Origin: Alphaproteobacteria bacterium
GTDB taxonomy: Bacteria; Pseudomonadota; Alphaproteobacteria; Reyranellales; Reyranellaceae
NCBI GenBank assembly: GCA_016870115.1
Contig: VGCH01000005.1
Location: 1-64,000, forward strand
Length of the DNA stretch: 64,000 bases
Direction: 5' to 3'
In this document: in pieces, positions 47,816-57,419 of the stretch
Numbering within the stretch: the stretch's first letter is position 1
Layout of the letters: every line of letters begins with the position of its first letter
Notes under the pieces: generated by a model
Database searches by the model: none
What the model was told of the DNA's origin: nothing
Seen by the model: only the letters and a program-made list of their open reading frames with translations
Made by a program: the position numbers and the translations under genes

Positions 47816-48931
47816 ATGACCCACGTCTATCTTGACCACAATGCGAGCGCTCCGCTGCGGCCGACGGCGCGCGACGCGATGGTCGAGGCGATGCGGGCGG
47901 GGGGCAATCCATCTTCGATTCACGGCATCGGGCGGGCGTCCCGCGCGCTGGTCGAATTGGCAAGACGGCAGATTGCGGCACGGGTCGGCGCGCGTCCGTC
48001 TGAAGTGGTGTTTACCTCGGGTGGCACGGAAGCCAATTCCTTGGCCCTGACCGGCGCTCGCCGGAGTCGGTTGCTGGTGTCGGCGGTGGAGCATGACAGC
48101 GTGCGCCGTGCGGTGCCAGGCGCCGAGCAGATCGCTGTCGACCGCGATGGGGTGCTTGAGCTTGCAGATCTCGAGCGGCGCCTGGCCCAGCCCGGCGAAC
48201 CCGCCCTGGTGTCGGTGATGCTGGCCAATAACGAAACCGGTGTGCTCCAGCCTGTGGTTGAGGCGGCGCGCCTCGCCCGGCGAGCGGGTGCGCTAATGCA
48301 CGTCGACGCCGTCCAGGCGTTGGGCAAGGTGCCGGTAGACCTGCACGGACTGGGTGTCGACTACCTCAGCCTGTCCGCCCACAAGATCGGCGGACCGGCC
48401 GGTGTCGGCGCGCTGGTGGTGCGCGATGGGGCGCCGTTCCTCGCGGATCGTCTCGGCGGTGGCCAGGAGCGCGGGCGACGGGCCGGCACTGAGAATGTCG
48501 TGGGTATCGCGGGGTTCGGCGCGGCCAGCCTCGCCGATTTCCCGGTCGAGACACTCGCTGTGTGGCGAGACAAGATGGAGAGCGCGCTGACCGCCCTCGC
48601 GCCCGGCGCGATGGTGTACGGGCGGGCGGCACCGCGGCTCGCGACAACCTCGTGCGTCGGCATGCCGGGCGTGCTGGCCAGCACGCAAGTCATGGCGCTC
48701 GATCTCGCAGGTATTGCCGTGAGTGCCGGCGCGGCCTGCTCGTCGGGCAAGGTGCAACGCTCGGCGGTGCTCGCGGCCATGGGCGTTGGCGGTGGTGAGG
48801 CCGCAGAGGCGATCCGCGTCAGCCTCGGCTGGAACACGTCAGAACCCGACATTGAGCGCTTGATCGCAGCATGGCGGGACCTATATATCCGACTGTCACA
48901 CTCGGATATTCCGCGGCCACGAGCAGCGTAG
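47816..48931 (+). CDS. Cysteine desulfurase (NifS-like, second copy)
   Basis: 371 residues from ATG 47816. PLP enzyme with H-D-S-V, N-N-E-T-G-V-L-Q, PLP Lys in S-A-H-K-I-G-G-P, and the mobile catalytic Cys in S-A-G-A-A-C-S-S-G. It differs from the adjacent iscS mainly in shorter length and NifS-type catalytic loop (S-S-G after Cys, as in group I NifS/IscS relatives). Two desulfurases in one operon suggest specialisation or partial redundancy. Confidence 0.93.
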   Translation: MTHVYLDHNASAPLRPTARDAMVEAMRAGGNPSSIHGIGRASRALVELARRQIAARVGARPSEVVFTSGGTEANSLALTGARRSRLLVSAVEHDSVRRAVPGAEQIAVDRDGVLELADLERRLAQPGEPALVSVMLANNETGVLQPVVEAARLARRAGALMHVDAVQALGKVPVDLHGLGVDYLSLSAHKIGGPAGVGALVVRDGAPFLADRLGGGQERGRRAGTENVVGIAGFGAASLADFPVETLAVWRDKMESALTALAPGAMVYGRAAPRLATTSCVGMPGVLASTQVMALDLAGIAVSAGAACSSGKVQRSAVLAAMGVGGGEAAEAIRVSLGWNTSEPDIERLIAAWRDLYIRLSHSDIPRPRAA

Positions 48932-48949
48932 GGATTTCAAGGGGTTAGT

Positions 48950-50188
48950 ATGACCGCGACGACTCAGATCAGGCGCAACGACCAGCCGATCTATCTCGAC
49001 TACCAGGCCACCACGCCGATGGATCCGCGGGTTCTCGAAGCGATGATGCCTTACTTCACGACCAAGTTCGGCAACCCGGCCTCCCGCAGCCACGCCTATG
49101 GCTGGGAAGCGGAGGAGGCGGTGGAAAAGGCGCGCGCTCAGATCGCCGCGCTGATCGGGGCCGACGAAAAGGAGATCATCTTCACCTCCGGTGCCACCGA
49201 GTCGAACAACCTCGCCATCAAGGGCGCTGCAGAGTTCTACAAGGATCGGCGCAACCACATCGTGACCACGGTGACCGAGCACAAGTGCGTGCTCGATACC
49301 TGCCGCCATCTGGAGCAGCAGGGCTTCACCGTCACCTACCTCCCGGTGCAGAAGAACGGCCTCGTCGACCTCGCGGAACTCGAAGCCGCGGTCACGGACA
49401 AGACCGTTGTGGTCTCGGTCATGGCCGTGAACAACGAGATCGGTGTCATCCAGCCGCTGGCCGAGATCGGCCGGATCTGTCGCGCCAAAGGCGCGTTCTT
49501 CCATACCGATGCCGCGCAGGCAGTCGGCAAGATCCCGCTCGATGTCGAGGCGATGAATATCGATCTGCTGAGCGTCTCGGGCCACAAGATCTACGGGCCC
49601 AAGGGCATTGGCGCCCTCTATGTCCGGCGCAAGCCGCGCGTGCGTCTGGTTGCGCTGATCAACGGCGGCGGCCAGGAGCGCGGTTTCCGCTCCGGCACGC
49701 TGCCGACGCCGCTGTGCGTGGGTCTCGGCGAGGCCTGCGCGATCGCCATGGCAGAGATGGGCGCCGAAACGGAGCGACTAGGTCAACTGCGCGATCGCAT
49801 GCTTGCCGGCCTGACCGCGCGGTTGCCGGAGATTTTCCTGAACGGTGACCTTGAGCACCGCATTCCGGGCAACCTCAATATCAGCTTCGCCTATGTCGAG
49901 GGCGAATCGCTGATGATGGGCATCAAGAACCTGTCGGTCTCGTCGGGGTCGGCATGCACCTCGGCGTCGCTGGAGCCGAGCTACGTGCTCCGCGCGCTTG
50001 GGGTGGAGGAGGAGCTCGCGCATACCTCGCTCCGGATCGGCCTCGGCCGCTTCACGACCGAGCTTGAGGTCGATACCGCGGTGGAGGAGCTGGTGCGCAA
50101 TGTCAGCCGTTTGCGAGAGATGAGCCCGCTCTGGGAAATGGCCCAGGCCGGTGTCGATCTGAAGTCCATCGAATGGGCGGCCCACTAG
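48950..50188 (+). CDS. iscS: Cysteine desulfurase IscS
   Basis: 412 residues, close to E. coli IscS and mitochondrial Nfs1. It takes sulfur from cysteine for the IscU scaffold. Start motif [17 protein letters not shown] Lys in [15 protein letters not shown]; catalytic Cys in [13 protein letters not shown] near residue 335. A Shine-Dalgarno-like AAGGGG precedes ATG 48950. iscU follows by 28 bp. Confidence 0.98.
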   Translation: MTATTQIRRNDQPIYLDYQATTPMDPRVLEAMMPYFTTKFGNPASRSHAYGWEAEEAVEKARAQIAALIGADEKEIIFTSGATESNNLAIKGAAEFYKDRRNHIVTTVTEHKCVLDTCRHLEQQGFTVTYLPVQKNGLVDLAELEAAVTDKTVVVSVMAVNNEIGVIQPLAEIGRICRAKGAFFHTDAAQAVGKIPLDVEAMNIDLLSVSGHKIYGPKGIGALYVRRKPRVRLVALINGGGQERGFRSGTLPTPLCVGLGEACAIAMAEMGAETERLGQLRDRMLAGLTARLPEIFLNGDLEHRIPGNLNISFAYVEGESLMMGIKNLSVSSGSACTSASLEPSYVLRALGVEEELAHTSLRIGLGRFTTELEVDTAVEELVRNVSRLREMSPLWEMAQAGVDLKSIEWAAH

Positions 50189-50216
50189 GCGCCTGCGAGT
50201 TTCAACGGAGAGTGTC

Positions 50217-50624
50217 ATGGCCTACAGCGAGAAGCTGATCGACCACTACGAGAACCCGCGCAACATCGGCTCGCTCGACAAGGCGGCTGACGATGTCGGC
50301 ACGGGCCTGGTCGGCGCGCCGGCCTGCGGCGACGTGATGAAGCTGCAGATCAAGGTCGGCGCGGACGGACTGATCGAGGACGCCAAGTTCAAGACCTTCG
50401 GCTGCGGTTCGGCGATCGCCTCGAGCTCGCTGGTCACCGAGTGGGTCAAGGGCAAGACGCTCGACGAGGCGCAGTCGATCAAGAACACCGATATCGCGCG
50501 TCACCTCGCGCTGCCGCCGGTGAAGATCCATTGTTCCGTGCTCGCCGAGGACGCCATCAAGGCGGCGATCGCCGACTATCGCGCGAAGGCCTCCGCGAAG
50601 GACGAAACCAAGGCTGCTGACTGA
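50217..50624 (+). CDS. iscU: Fe-S cluster scaffold IscU
   Basis: 135 residues. Cluster ligands Cys37, Cys63 and Cys106 with Asp39 and His105 are all present (A-C-G-D-V-M, G-C-G-S-A-I-A-S-S-S, H-C-S-V-L-A-E-D). The L-P-P-V-K chaperone-recognition motif for HscA is at 99-103. N-terminus A-Y-S-E-K-L-I-D-H-Y-E-N-P-R-N is typical. A short Lys/Ala tail follows the domain. Confidence 0.98.
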   Translation: MAYSEKLIDHYENPRNIGSLDKAADDVGTGLVGAPACGDVMKLQIKVGADGLIEDAKFKTFGCGSAIASSSLVTEWVKGKTLDEAQSIKNTDIARHLALPPVKIHCSVLAEDAIKAAIADYRAKASAKDETKAAD

Positions 50625-50631
50625 GCGTTCC

Positions 50632-51024
50632 ATGACCGCGACCCCCGACACGACCGTGCCCGCTGCGGCGCCCCGGCCCGCCCGCCGTCCCCGGCCGCAG
50701 GTGATGAGCGTAACGCCCGCCGCTGCCGAACGGATTCGCGGCCTGATCGAGGGGCGCGGCAAGCCGACGGCGGGCATCCGCATCGGCGTTCGTACCAAGG
50801 GCTGCTCGGGCCTCAGCTACACGCTTGAGTTCGCCGATGCGCAAGAGCCGCGCGACGAGGTGGTCGAGGCCGAGGGCGTCAAGATCCTGATCGACCCCAA
50901 GGCGTCGCTGTTCCTGATCGGCACGCAGATGGACTACGCGGAGGACAAGCTGAAGTCGGGCTTTGTCTTCACCAATCCGAACGAGAAGGGCCGCTGCGGC
51001 TGCGGCGAATCCTTCCACGTCTGA
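50632..51024 (+). CDS. iscA: A-type Fe-S carrier IscA
   Basis: 130 residues, 7 bp after iscU. An Ala/Pro/Arg-rich N-terminal extension of about 20 residues precedes the HesB/IscA domain. The three conserved cysteines are in G-C-S-G-L-S-Y and the C-terminal C-G-C-G-E-S-F. Delivers clusters to apo-targets, mainly [4Fe-4S]. Confidence 0.96.
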   Translation: MTATPDTTVPAAAPRPARRPRPQVMSVTPAAAERIRGLIEGRGKPTAGIRIGVRTKGCSGLSYTLEFADAQEPRDEVVEAEGVKILIDPKASLFLIGTQMDYAEDKLKSGFVFTNPNEKGRCGCGESFHV

Positions 51025-51030
51025 ACCGCC

Positions 51031-51549
51031 ATGGATCACTTTGCGCGGCTTGGTCTTGAGGCCACGCTGGAGCTCGATGGCGCCGCCCTCGACAAGGCCT
51101 ACTTCGCCGCCCAACGCCGCTGGCACCCCGATCGCTTCGTCACCCGGCCGGCTGAGGAACGCGCTCGCGCGTCGCTCGAAGCCGCCGCTGTGAACGATGC
51201 TTACCGGACGCTGCGCGAACCGGTCGCGCGCGCCGTGTACCTCGGGAGCCTCTCCGGCGTGGAAATGCCGGGCGATGGCCGCACCATCGACGACCCCGAC
51301 CTCTTGATGCAGGCCATGGAAGATCGCGAGGAGCTGGCGGAGTGCGCCGCGATCGAGCGGGTCGACGCGCTGGCATCGCGCGCGCGGGACACGATCGCGC
51401 GCGAGCTCGCCGCTCTGGGCGGATTCCTCTTGCACGACGATAAGGGGGCCATCAGAAAGACGCTCCTTCGCCTGCGGTACCTTGAGAAGTTCCTTGAGGA
51501 GACGCGCGCGCGACGGATCAATCTGGAGCGGGTAGGACCTGCACGATGA
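51031..51549 (+). CDS. hscB: Fe-S protein co-chaperone HscB (J-protein)
   Basis: 172 residues. J domain with the H-P-D motif at 32-34 (R-W-H-P-D-R-F) and A-Y-R-T-L, then a C-terminal helical domain (L-L-M-Q-A-M-E-D-R-E-E-L) that binds IscU. It stimulates HscA ATPase during cluster transfer. The stop overlaps hscA by 4 bp. Confidence 0.95.
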   Translation: MDHFARLGLEATLELDGAALDKAYFAAQRRWHPDRFVTRPAEERARASLEAAAVNDAYRTLREPVARAVYLGSLSGVEMPGDGRTIDDPDLLMQAMEDREELAECAAIERVDALASRARDTIARELAALGGFLLHDDKGAIRKTLLRLRYLEKFLEETRARRINLERVGPAR

Positions 51550-53441
51550 CTCTGCTGCAGATCCACGAGCCCGGCGAGACTCCGCTGCCCCACGAGGGCG
51601 AGGCGGCGTTGGCCGTGGGTATCGATCTTGGGACGACCAACTCCGTGGTGGCGTTCGCGCGCCAGAGCAAGCCGGCGGCGCTGCATGATGAGACCGGCCG
51701 GGCGATGGTGCCCTCGGTCGTTGCCTGGGACGAGGTCGGCCGCGCGATCGTAGGCGAGCCGGCGCGGGCGATCCTCGCCGATACCCCGGATCGCGCCGTC
51801 GCGTCGGTGAAGCGGCTGATGGGGCGCGGGCTTGCCGACGTGACAGCCATCGCGGGCGTGCTGCCCTACAAGATCGAATCCGGCGCCGGTGCCCACGATA
51901 TGGTGCGCGTGGTCGCGGGGGGCCGGGCGCGCTCGCCGGTCGAGATCTCGGCGGAAATCCTGCGCACGCTGAAGCTGCGCGCGGAAGCGGCGCTGGAGAA
52001 GCCCGTCGAACGCGCGGTGGTGACCGTGCCTGCCTATTTCGACGACGCCGCGCGCACCGCCACGCGCGATGCCGCGCGACTGGCGGGGCTTGAGGTACTG
52101 CGTCTGGTAAACGAGCCCACAGCAGCGGCGCTCGCTTATGGCCTCGATCGCGGTGCGGAGGGGCTCTACGCCGTCTACGATCTTGGCGGCGGCACTTTCG
52201 ACTTCTCCCTTCTGCATCTGGAGAAGGGTGTGTTTCAGGTGCTCGCAACCGGTGGCGACACCGCGCTGGGTGGCGATGATTTCGACCGGTTGATCGCCGA
52301 GCGGATGCTTTCCGAGCGAAAGCACGACGGGCTGGGCGATGTGCTCGACACGGCCACGGTTAAGAAGGCGCTGCTTCTCGCGCGCCAGATGAAGGAGCAG
52401 TTGTCGGAGCGCGACCAGACTTCGGGCCGCCTCGACCTTGCCGGCAAGCCATCATTCCACGCACTCACCCGCGGCGACTTCGAGGCGTTGATCGCGCCTC
52501 TGGTGGCGCGGACGGTCGAGATCGCGCGGTCTGTGTTGCTCGACGCCGGCAAGGTGCCGGCCGATGTCGCGGGCGTCGTCCTGGTGGGCGGCTCGACGCG
52601 CACGCTCCTGGTGCGCCAGGCTGTCGATGCGGCGTTCGGCCGGCCGCCGCTGACGGACATCGATCCCGACGAGGTCGTCGCGCTCGGGGCCGCCTTGCAG
52701 GCGGAAGCGCTGACCGGCGGCAGCGACAGCCTGCTGCTCGATGTGAACCCCCTGTCGCTGGGGCTGGAGACCATGGGAGGTGTGGTTGAGAAGATCGTAC
52801 CGCGCAATACGCCGGTGCCGGTCCAACTCGCCCAGGAGTTCACGACCTACCAGGACGGACAAACCGCGATGTCCATCCATGTCGTGCAGGGCGAGCGCGA
52901 AATGGCCGGCGACTGTCGCAGCCTCGCGCGGTTCGAGCTCACGGGTATCCCGCCGATGACCGCCGGCGCGGCGCGTATCCGCGTGGTGTTTGCGGTCGAT
53001 GCCGATTCATTGCTGACCGTGTCGGCGAGCGAGCGCACGACCGGAATTGAGCAGCGCGTCGAGGTGAAGCCCTCCTATGGCATCGATCACGACGAGATGG
53101 CCGACATGCTCCACGCTGGCCTCGATCACGCCGAGGACGACATGATGGCGCGCCTCCTCGCCGAGTCGCGGGTGGATGCCAGCCGGGCGCTGTTGGCACT
53201 CGATGGCGCACTGGCGGCGGATGGCGACCTCCTCTCGGCAACCGAGAAGTCGGAAATCGACACGGCGGCGGCGCGGTTGCGCGCGGCCGTCGCGGCGGAC
53301 GACCGGAACGAGATCGGCGCGGCGGCCGAGGCGCTGGAGACCCTGTCCAAGACCTTCGCCGAACGGCGCATGGATCGCGGCATCCGGCGCGCGCTATCCG
53401 GCCTGTCGGTCGGCGAGCTTGAGCGGCGCGTGGGCACGTAA
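51546..53441 (+). CDS. hscA: Fe-S protein assembly chaperone HscA (Hsp70)
   Basis: 631 residues. Hsp70 nucleotide-binding domain: G-I-D-L-G-T-T-N-S-V, V-P-A-Y-F-D-D-A, Y-D-L-G-G-G-T-F-D and V-G-G-S-T-R. Substrate-binding beta domain with P-L-S-L-G-L-E-T-M-G-G and a C-terminal helical lid. Partner of HscB for IscU L-P-P-V-K recognition. ATG overlaps the hscB stop (ATGA). Confidence 0.97.
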   Translation: MTLLQIHEPGETPLPHEGEAALAVGIDLGTTNSVVAFARQSKPAALHDETGRAMVPSVVAWDEVGRAIVGEPARAILADTPDRAVASVKRLMGRGLADVTAIAGVLPYKIESGAGAHDMVRVVAGGRARSPVEISAEILRTLKLRAEAALEKPVERAVVTVPAYFDDAARTATRDAARLAGLEVLRLVNEPTAAALAYGLDRGAEGLYAVYDLGGGTFDFSLLHLEKGVFQVLATGGDTALGGDDFDRLIAERMLSERKHDGLGDVLDTATVKKALLLARQMKEQLSERDQTSGRLDLAGKPSFHALTRGDFEALIAPLVARTVEIARSVLLDAGKVPADVAGVVLVGGSTRTLLVRQAVDAAFGRPPLTDIDPDEVVALGAALQAEALTGGSDSLLLDVNPLSLGLETMGGVVEKIVPRNTPVPVQLAQEFTTYQDGQTAMSIHVVQGEREMAGDCRSLARFELTGIPPMTAGAARIRVVFAVDADSLLTVSASERTTGIEQRVEVKPSYGIDHDEMADMLHAGLDHAEDDMMARLLAESRVDASRALLALDGALAADGDLLSATEKSEIDTAAARLRAAVAADDRNEIGAAAEALETLSKTFAERRMDRGIRRALSGLSVGELERRVGT

Positions 53442-53458
53442 CGTCTTTCCGCTCAGTG

Positions 53459-53478
53459 GGAACCGCCGTCGTGGTTCC
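53459..53478 (+). other. Intercistronic hairpin hscA-fdx
   Basis: GGAACC (53459-53464) pairs with GGTTCC (53473-53478) around an 8-nt loop, in the 71-bp gap between hscA and fdx. A following TT is too short for a clear terminator. It might modulate read-through or stabilise the upstream mRNA; this is speculative. Confidence 0.35.
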
Positions 53479-53512
53479 TTCTCGGTTGAAAACACTCTAG
53501 GAGACGGCGACG

Positions 53513-53848
53513 ATGGCGAAGATGACCTTCATCCTGCGCGACGGCAGCCGGCGCGATGTCGAGGCGCCGCTTGGCCTGTCGGTGCTGGAGATCGCCCACA
53601 AGTACGGGATCGAGATCGAGGGCGCGTGCGAGGGCTCGCTGGCATGTTCGACCTGCCACGTCATCGTGGAACAGGACTGGTTCGCCAAGCTCGAGGAAGC
53701 GAGCGAGGACGAGGAGGACATGCTCGACCTCGCCTTCGGCCTGACCCACACGTCGCGGCTGGGCTGCCAGATCCGGATGTCGCCCGAACTCGATGGCCTC
53801 ACGGTCAAGCTGCCGGCGGCCACCCGCAACATGATGGTCGACAAGTAG
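53513..53848 (+). CDS. fdx: Isc [2Fe-2S] ferredoxin
   Basis: 111 residues of adrenodoxin type. Cluster ligands are Cys39, Cys45, Cys48 and Cys85 ([10 protein letters not shown] and R-L-G-C-Q). An acidic region (E-E-A-S-E-D-E-E-D) for partner docking lies between. Supplies electrons for cluster assembly; the reductase gene at 56400 is a possible partner. GGAGACGG precedes the ATG. Confidence 0.96.
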   Translation: MAKMTFILRDGSRRDVEAPLGLSVLEIAHKYGIEIEGACEGSLACSTCHVIVEQDWFAKLEEASEDEEDMLDLAFGLTHTSRLGCQIRMSPELDGLTVKLPAATRNMMVDK

Positions 53849-53865
53849 GCCGACGGAGACTGCCG

Positions 53866-54069
53866 ATGCGCAAGCTGCGCTGGACCGACGTGCGCGACAT
53901 CGCGATCGAACTAGAGGAGCACCACCCGGACGCGGACAACGTGAACCTGCGGTTCACCGACCTTCACAAATGGGTGCTGGCGCTGCCGGGCTTTGAGGAC
54001 GATCCCAACCGGTCCAACGAGAAAATCCTCGAAGCCATCCAAGCCGCCTGGATCGAGGAGCGGGACTGA
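53866..54069 (+). CDS. iscX: Isc accessory protein IscX
   Basis: 67 residues from ATG 53866. Family signatures W-T-D-V-R-D-I-A-I-E-L, D-N-V-N-L-R-F-T-D-L-H-K-W-V and the C-terminal E-A-I-Q-A-A-W are present. IscX is a small acidic regulator that binds IscS and may sense iron. Last gene of the operon. Confidence 0.95.
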   Translation: MRKLRWTDVRDIAIELEEHHPDADNVNLRFTDLHKWVLALPGFEDDPNRSNEKILEAIQAAWIEERD

Positions 54070-54161
54070 TTTTTCCCGCTCGGGGTCTTTCCCAAGGCCC
54101 CGGAACGCCGTAATTCGGTCCCAATGGCAGTGTGGATTCACCTGCCTGCGGGAGGCCTTTC

Positions 54162-54668
54162 ATGGTCGTGAAATCGGTGCGGGTTGCGGTGTTGCCGCTC
54201 TTGTTGGTGTCCACCTTGGCGGCGTGCGGGCCGGGCGGCGGCGGCGTGGAGCCGGGCGTTGTGCGGACTTCGGCCTCGGCGCCAGCCGGCGAAGCCGGGC
54301 GAGTCGTCTCGATCCGGGAGGTCGATCTGCGCGGCGGTAGCGGCTCCACTCAGGGAACGGTGCTGGGCGGCGTGGTCGGCGCCACCGGTGGCGCGGTGAT
54401 CGGCGGCACCACCTCGCGGTCAACTGGCGGGGCGGTGATCGGCGGCCTGTTGGGCGCTGTCGCTGGCGCGATCGCAGGCAACGCGATCAGCCGGGGCGGG
54501 ACCGGCCGCGGGATCGAAGTCACTGTGCAGAAGGACAACGGCCAGACGGTTGCCATCGCGCAGCGCGACGATGGCGATGTCCAGTTGGGCGACCGGGTCC
54601 AGATCGTCTACGACAACAACGGCGTCGCCCGCGCCGTTCGCGATACCAGCCGGACCCGCGACCAGTAG
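54162..54668 (+). CDS. Outer-membrane lipoprotein with glycine-zipper (SlyB/Pcp-like)
   Basis: 168 residues from ATG 54162. Signal peptide with lipobox S-T-L-A-A-C-G. The middle has a glycine-zipper repeat ([14 protein letters not shown] and [13 protein letters not shown]) forming a membrane-associated hairpin. The end is a beta-rich S-Q-like domain with [12 protein letters not shown]. SlyB-like proteins protect the outer membrane. A longer start at 54132 would ruin the signal peptide. Confidence 0.9.
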   Translation: MVVKSVRVAVLPLLLVSTLAACGPGGGGVEPGVVRTSASAPAGEAGRVVSIREVDLRGGSGSTQGTVLGGVVGATGGAVIGGTTSRSTGGAVIGGLLGAVAGAIAGNAISRGGTGRGIEVTVQKDNGQTVAIAQRDDGDVQLGDRVQIVYDNNGVARAVRDTSRTRDQ

Positions 54669-54708
54669 CCTCGCGCGCGGGTCGGCGGCGCCCTATATAG
54701 GGCCCGCC

Positions 54709-55845
54709 ATGGCCGCAAACTCCCTCGGGATCGACAAGCCGCCCGCCCGCACGCGGGCGGTCGTCGCCATGTCCGGTGGCGTGGACTCGTCGGTTGTGGC
54801 CGCGCTGCTCGCCGAGCAGGGCTACGACGTCGTGGGCGTTACCTTGCAGCTCTACGATCATGGCTCGGCGGTCGGCCGCGCGGGCAGCTGCTGCGCGGGC
54901 CAGGATATTCATGACGCGCGCGGCGTCGCCGACCGCATCGGCGTGCCGCACTATGTTCTCGACTATGAGAGCCGGTTCCGCGCCGACGTGATGGAGAGCT
55001 TCGCCGACGCCTATGCGCGGGGCGAGACTCCGGTGCCGTGTATTGCGTGCAATCGCACCGTCAAGTTTCGCGATCTGATGGCGGTGGCGCGCGATCTCGG
55101 CGCCGACGCGCTCGCGACCGGTCACTATGTGCGCCGTGTTGCGGGCCCCGCCGGCGCCGAGCTGCATCGGGCCGCCGATGTGACGCGCGACCAGAGCTAC
55201 TTTCTCTTTGGCACGACCCCGGAGCAGCTTGAGTTCCTGCGCTTTCCTCTCGGCGATCTGCCGAAGAGCGCGACTCGCGCGCTGGCCCAGCGTTTCGATC
55301 TGCCGGTAGCGGCCAAGCCCGACAGCCAGGATATCTGCTTCGTGCCAGACGGCGACTATGCCGCTGTCGTGCGCAAACTCAGGCCGTCGGTCGCCCAGTC
55401 GGGCGAGATCGTCGACATCGAAGGACGCGTCCTCGGCACCCATGATGGCATCGTGAACTTCACGGTCGGCCAGCGGCGCGGTCTGGCGCTGGGGGCACGG
55501 GACGGGACGGAGAACGACCCGCTTTACGTTCTGCGCCTTGAGCCCGCGACGCGCCGCGTCGTCGTGGGGCCGCGAGCCGCGCTTGGGCGCGATCGCATCG
55601 AGCTCGGCGATGTGAATTGGCTCGATCCGTTACCGCTCTCTTCGGAGCCGCGCGCGGTCCAGGTCCGGGTCCGGTCAACCCAGCCCTTGCGGCCGGCTAC
55701 CATCGAGCGGCAGGGCACCAACTTGGTCGTGCGCTTCGCCGAACCTGAGATGGGTGCGGCCCCGGGCCAGGCTTGCGTCGTGCACGACGCCGAAACCGGC
55801 AGCCGGGTGCTGGGTGGCGGGTTCATCCGGAGGGTGGACGCATGA
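54709..55845 (+). CDS. mnmA: tRNA-specific 2-thiouridylase MnmA
   Basis: 378 residues from ATG 54709. Forms 2-thiouridine at the wobble position of Lys/Glu/Gln tRNAs, receiving sulfur that ultimately comes from IscS. PP-loop S-G-G-V-D-S-S near residue 22; catalytic Cys in P-C-I-A-C-N and the second Cys in S-Q-D-I-C-F-V. G-Q-R-R-G-L is also present. Functional link to the neighbouring isc genes. Overlaps the VOC gene by 4 bp. Confidence 0.97.
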   Translation: MAANSLGIDKPPARTRAVVAMSGGVDSSVVAALLAEQGYDVVGVTLQLYDHGSAVGRAGSCCAGQDIHDARGVADRIGVPHYVLDYESRFRADVMESFADAYARGETPVPCIACNRTVKFRDLMAVARDLGADALATGHYVRRVAGPAGAELHRAADVTRDQSYFLFGTTPEQLEFLRFPLGDLPKSATRALAQRFDLPVAAKPDSQDICFVPDGDYAAVVRKLRPSVAQSGEIVDIEGRVLGTHDGIVNFTVGQRRGLALGARDGTENDPLYVLRLEPATRRVVVGPRAALGRDRIELGDVNWLDPLPLSSEPRAVQVRVRSTQPLRPATIERQGTNLVVRFAEPEMGAAPGQACVVHDAETGSRVLGGGFIRRVDA

Positions 55846-56201
55846 TGAAGCTCGACCATCTCGCGCTCCAGGTGCGGTCGCTGGCGGCCTCGCGCGCGTG
55901 GTATGTCGACGTGCTTGGGCTGACAGTGCAGTTCGAGATCGCAGAGCGTCGGGCTGTCGCGCTGAACGACACCGGTGGTTTTGCCCTCTTTCTTGAGGAG
56001 AGCGGTGATGCAGCTTCTGGCCGCGCGGCTCTGTGGTTCCAGGTCGGGAGTTTCGATGAGGTCTATGCGGAGCTGGCGGCGCGAGGTGTCGCTTTCGCCC
56101 ATCCGCCACGCAAGAACTACTGGGGCTATGGAGCGGAACTGACCGATCCCGACGCGCGAGCGATCCGGCTGTGGGACGTGAAGTCGACGGCCGAGAAGTG
56201 A
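55842..56201 (+). CDS. VOC-family (glyoxalase-like) protein
   Basis: 119 residues from ATG 55842, overlapping the mnmA stop as ATGA. One vicinal-oxygen-chelate domain: [19 protein letters not shown] and a C-terminal [15 protein letters not shown]. Metal-site His and Glu positions fit. Specific reaction (glyoxalase, resistance or dioxygenase) cannot be told. Confidence 0.9.
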   Translation: MMKLDHLALQVRSLAASRAWYVDVLGLTVQFEIAERRAVALNDTGGFALFLEESGDAASGRAALWFQVGSFDEVYAELAARGVAFAHPPRKNYWGYGAELTDPDARAIRLWDVKSTAEK

Positions 56202-56254
56202 CGCGGCTTCCTTGACACCCCAACGCTGGCGCCCGTATTACCGCCCCCACCCAT

Positions 56255-56331
56255 GGCTGGGTAGCTCAGCTGGTTAGAGCACGGCACTCATAATGCCGGG
56301 GTCGGCGGTTCAAGTCCGCCCCCAGCTACCA
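56255..56331 (+). tRNA. tRNA-Met (CAT), elongator
   Basis: A 77-nt cloverleaf ending in encoded CCA. Acceptor GGCTGGG pairs with CCCAGCT (G1-T72 wobble), D arm GCTC-GAGC, anticodon loop CTCATAA with CAT, T-arm around GTTCAAGTCC. The lack of initiator features (no C1:A72 mismatch; no three G-C anticodon stem) points to elongator Met. A tRNA-Ile2 with a modified CAT is less likely. Confidence 0.92.
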
Positions 56332-56335
56332 ATTC

Positions 56336-56363
56336 GCCCCCGGTCCTGCGGCCGGGGGCCTTT
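56336..56363 (+). terminator. Intrinsic terminator after tRNA-Met
   Basis: GCCCCCGG (56336-56343) pairs perfectly with CCGGGGGC (56352-56359) around an 8-nt loop, followed by CTTT. The T-run is short but the stem is very stable and directly follows the tRNA, so it probably ends that transcript. Confidence 0.7.
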
Positions 56364-56399
56364 GCGTTCGGGGCCCCGTCGCCCCATCTTGCAGGGACC

Positions 56400-57419
56400 A
56401 TGACCGAGGCCGCGATCCACCGCACCGACGTCGCCATTGTGGGCGCTGGCCCTGTCGGCCTGTTCGCCGTCTTCGAATGCGGCATGGTGCGCCTCAGGTG
56501 CCACGTCATCGACGTGCTCGACGCCGTGGGCGGCCAGTGCACCGCGCTCTATCCCGAGAAACCCATCTACGACATTCCGGGCTACCCGCGGATTGACGCC
56601 CAGGACCTGGTCGCGCGGCTCGGGGAGCAGGCCGCGCCCTTCAAGCCGGTCTTTCACCTCGGCCAACAAGTGACGTCGCTTGCGCCGCAGGCGAATGGCT
56701 GGCGGCTCACGACATCGCGGGGCAGCGTTGTCGAGGCCAGCGCTGTGGTGATCGCGGCGGGCGTCGGCGCCTTCGGCCCCAACCGGCCGCCGCTCCCGGG
56801 GATCGAAGCCTATGAAGGGAGAGGGGTGCACTACTACGTCTCCCGCCGCGAGGAGTTCCGGGGCAAGCGCGTGGTGATCGCGGGTGGTGGCGACTCGGCC
56901 GTCGACTGGGCGCTGTCGCTGGCCGAGGTCGCTGCACGTGTGAGCGTGGTCCATCGCCGGCCGAAGTTCCGGGCCGCGCCCGAAAGTGAGGCGCGGCTCG
57001 CCGCGCTAGCCGCCGAGGGCAAGCTCGACCTGGTCGTGCCTTACCAACTCCACGGCATCGAGGGTGACGGTGCCCGACTCACAGCCGTCACGGTCGCGAC
57101 ACTGGACGGCGCGACGCGGCGCTTGGAAGCAGATGCACTCTTGCCGTTCTTCGGCCTGGCGATGGAGCTGGGACCGATCGCCGGCTGGGGCCTAACGCTC
57201 GCGCGCACCCAGATCGAGGTCGAGGCCGCGACCATGGTCACCAATCGGCCGGGCATCTTCGCCATAGGCGATATCGCGACCTATCCCGGCAAACTGAAGC
57301 TGATCCTGACCGGCTTTGCCGAAGCCGCGATCGCGGCGCGCTCCGCCCACGCGCTGGCGCGGCCCGACACGCCGCTTCACTTCGAGTACTCGACGACCTC
57401 CGGCCTGCCTTCGGCCTGA
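56400..57419 (+). CDS. Ferredoxin/flavodoxin--NADP+ reductase, thioredoxin-reductase-like
   Basis: 339 residues. FAD-binding G-A-G-P-V-G at the start, V-G-G-Q-C, NADP-binding G-G-G-D-S-A-V-D-W and C-terminal G-D-I-A-T-Y-P-G-K. It lacks the C-x-x-C disulfide of thioredoxin reductase, as expected for the TrxR-like FNR class. Could reduce the Isc ferredoxin encoded nearby, which is plausible but not shown. Confidence 0.93.
   Translation: MTEAAIHRTDVAIVGAGPVGLFAVFECGMVRLRCHVIDVLDAVGGQCTALYPEKPIYDIPGYPRIDAQDLVARLGEQAAPFKPVFHLGQQVTSLAPQANGWRLTTSRGSVVEASAVVIAAGVGAFGPNRPPLPGIEAYEGRGVHYYVSRREEFRGKRVVIAGGGDSAVDWALSLAEVAARVSVVHRRPKFRAAPESEARLAALAAEGKLDLVVPYQLHGIEGDGARLTAVTVATLDGATRRLEADALLPFFGLAMELGPIAGWGLTLARTQIEVEAATMVTNRPGIFAIGDIATYPGKLKLILTGFAEAAIAARSAHALARPDTPLHFEYSTTSGLPSA

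Noticed and set aside
54070-54161. GGGG...CCCC dyad after iscX as a terminator
   Set aside because: The stem is weak and no T-tract follows on the coding strand; a run of T precedes it instead.
56255-56331. tRNA-Met as an integration site for a genomic island
   Set aside because: No integrase, direct repeat of the tRNA 3' end or mobile genes nearby; flanks are housekeeping genes.
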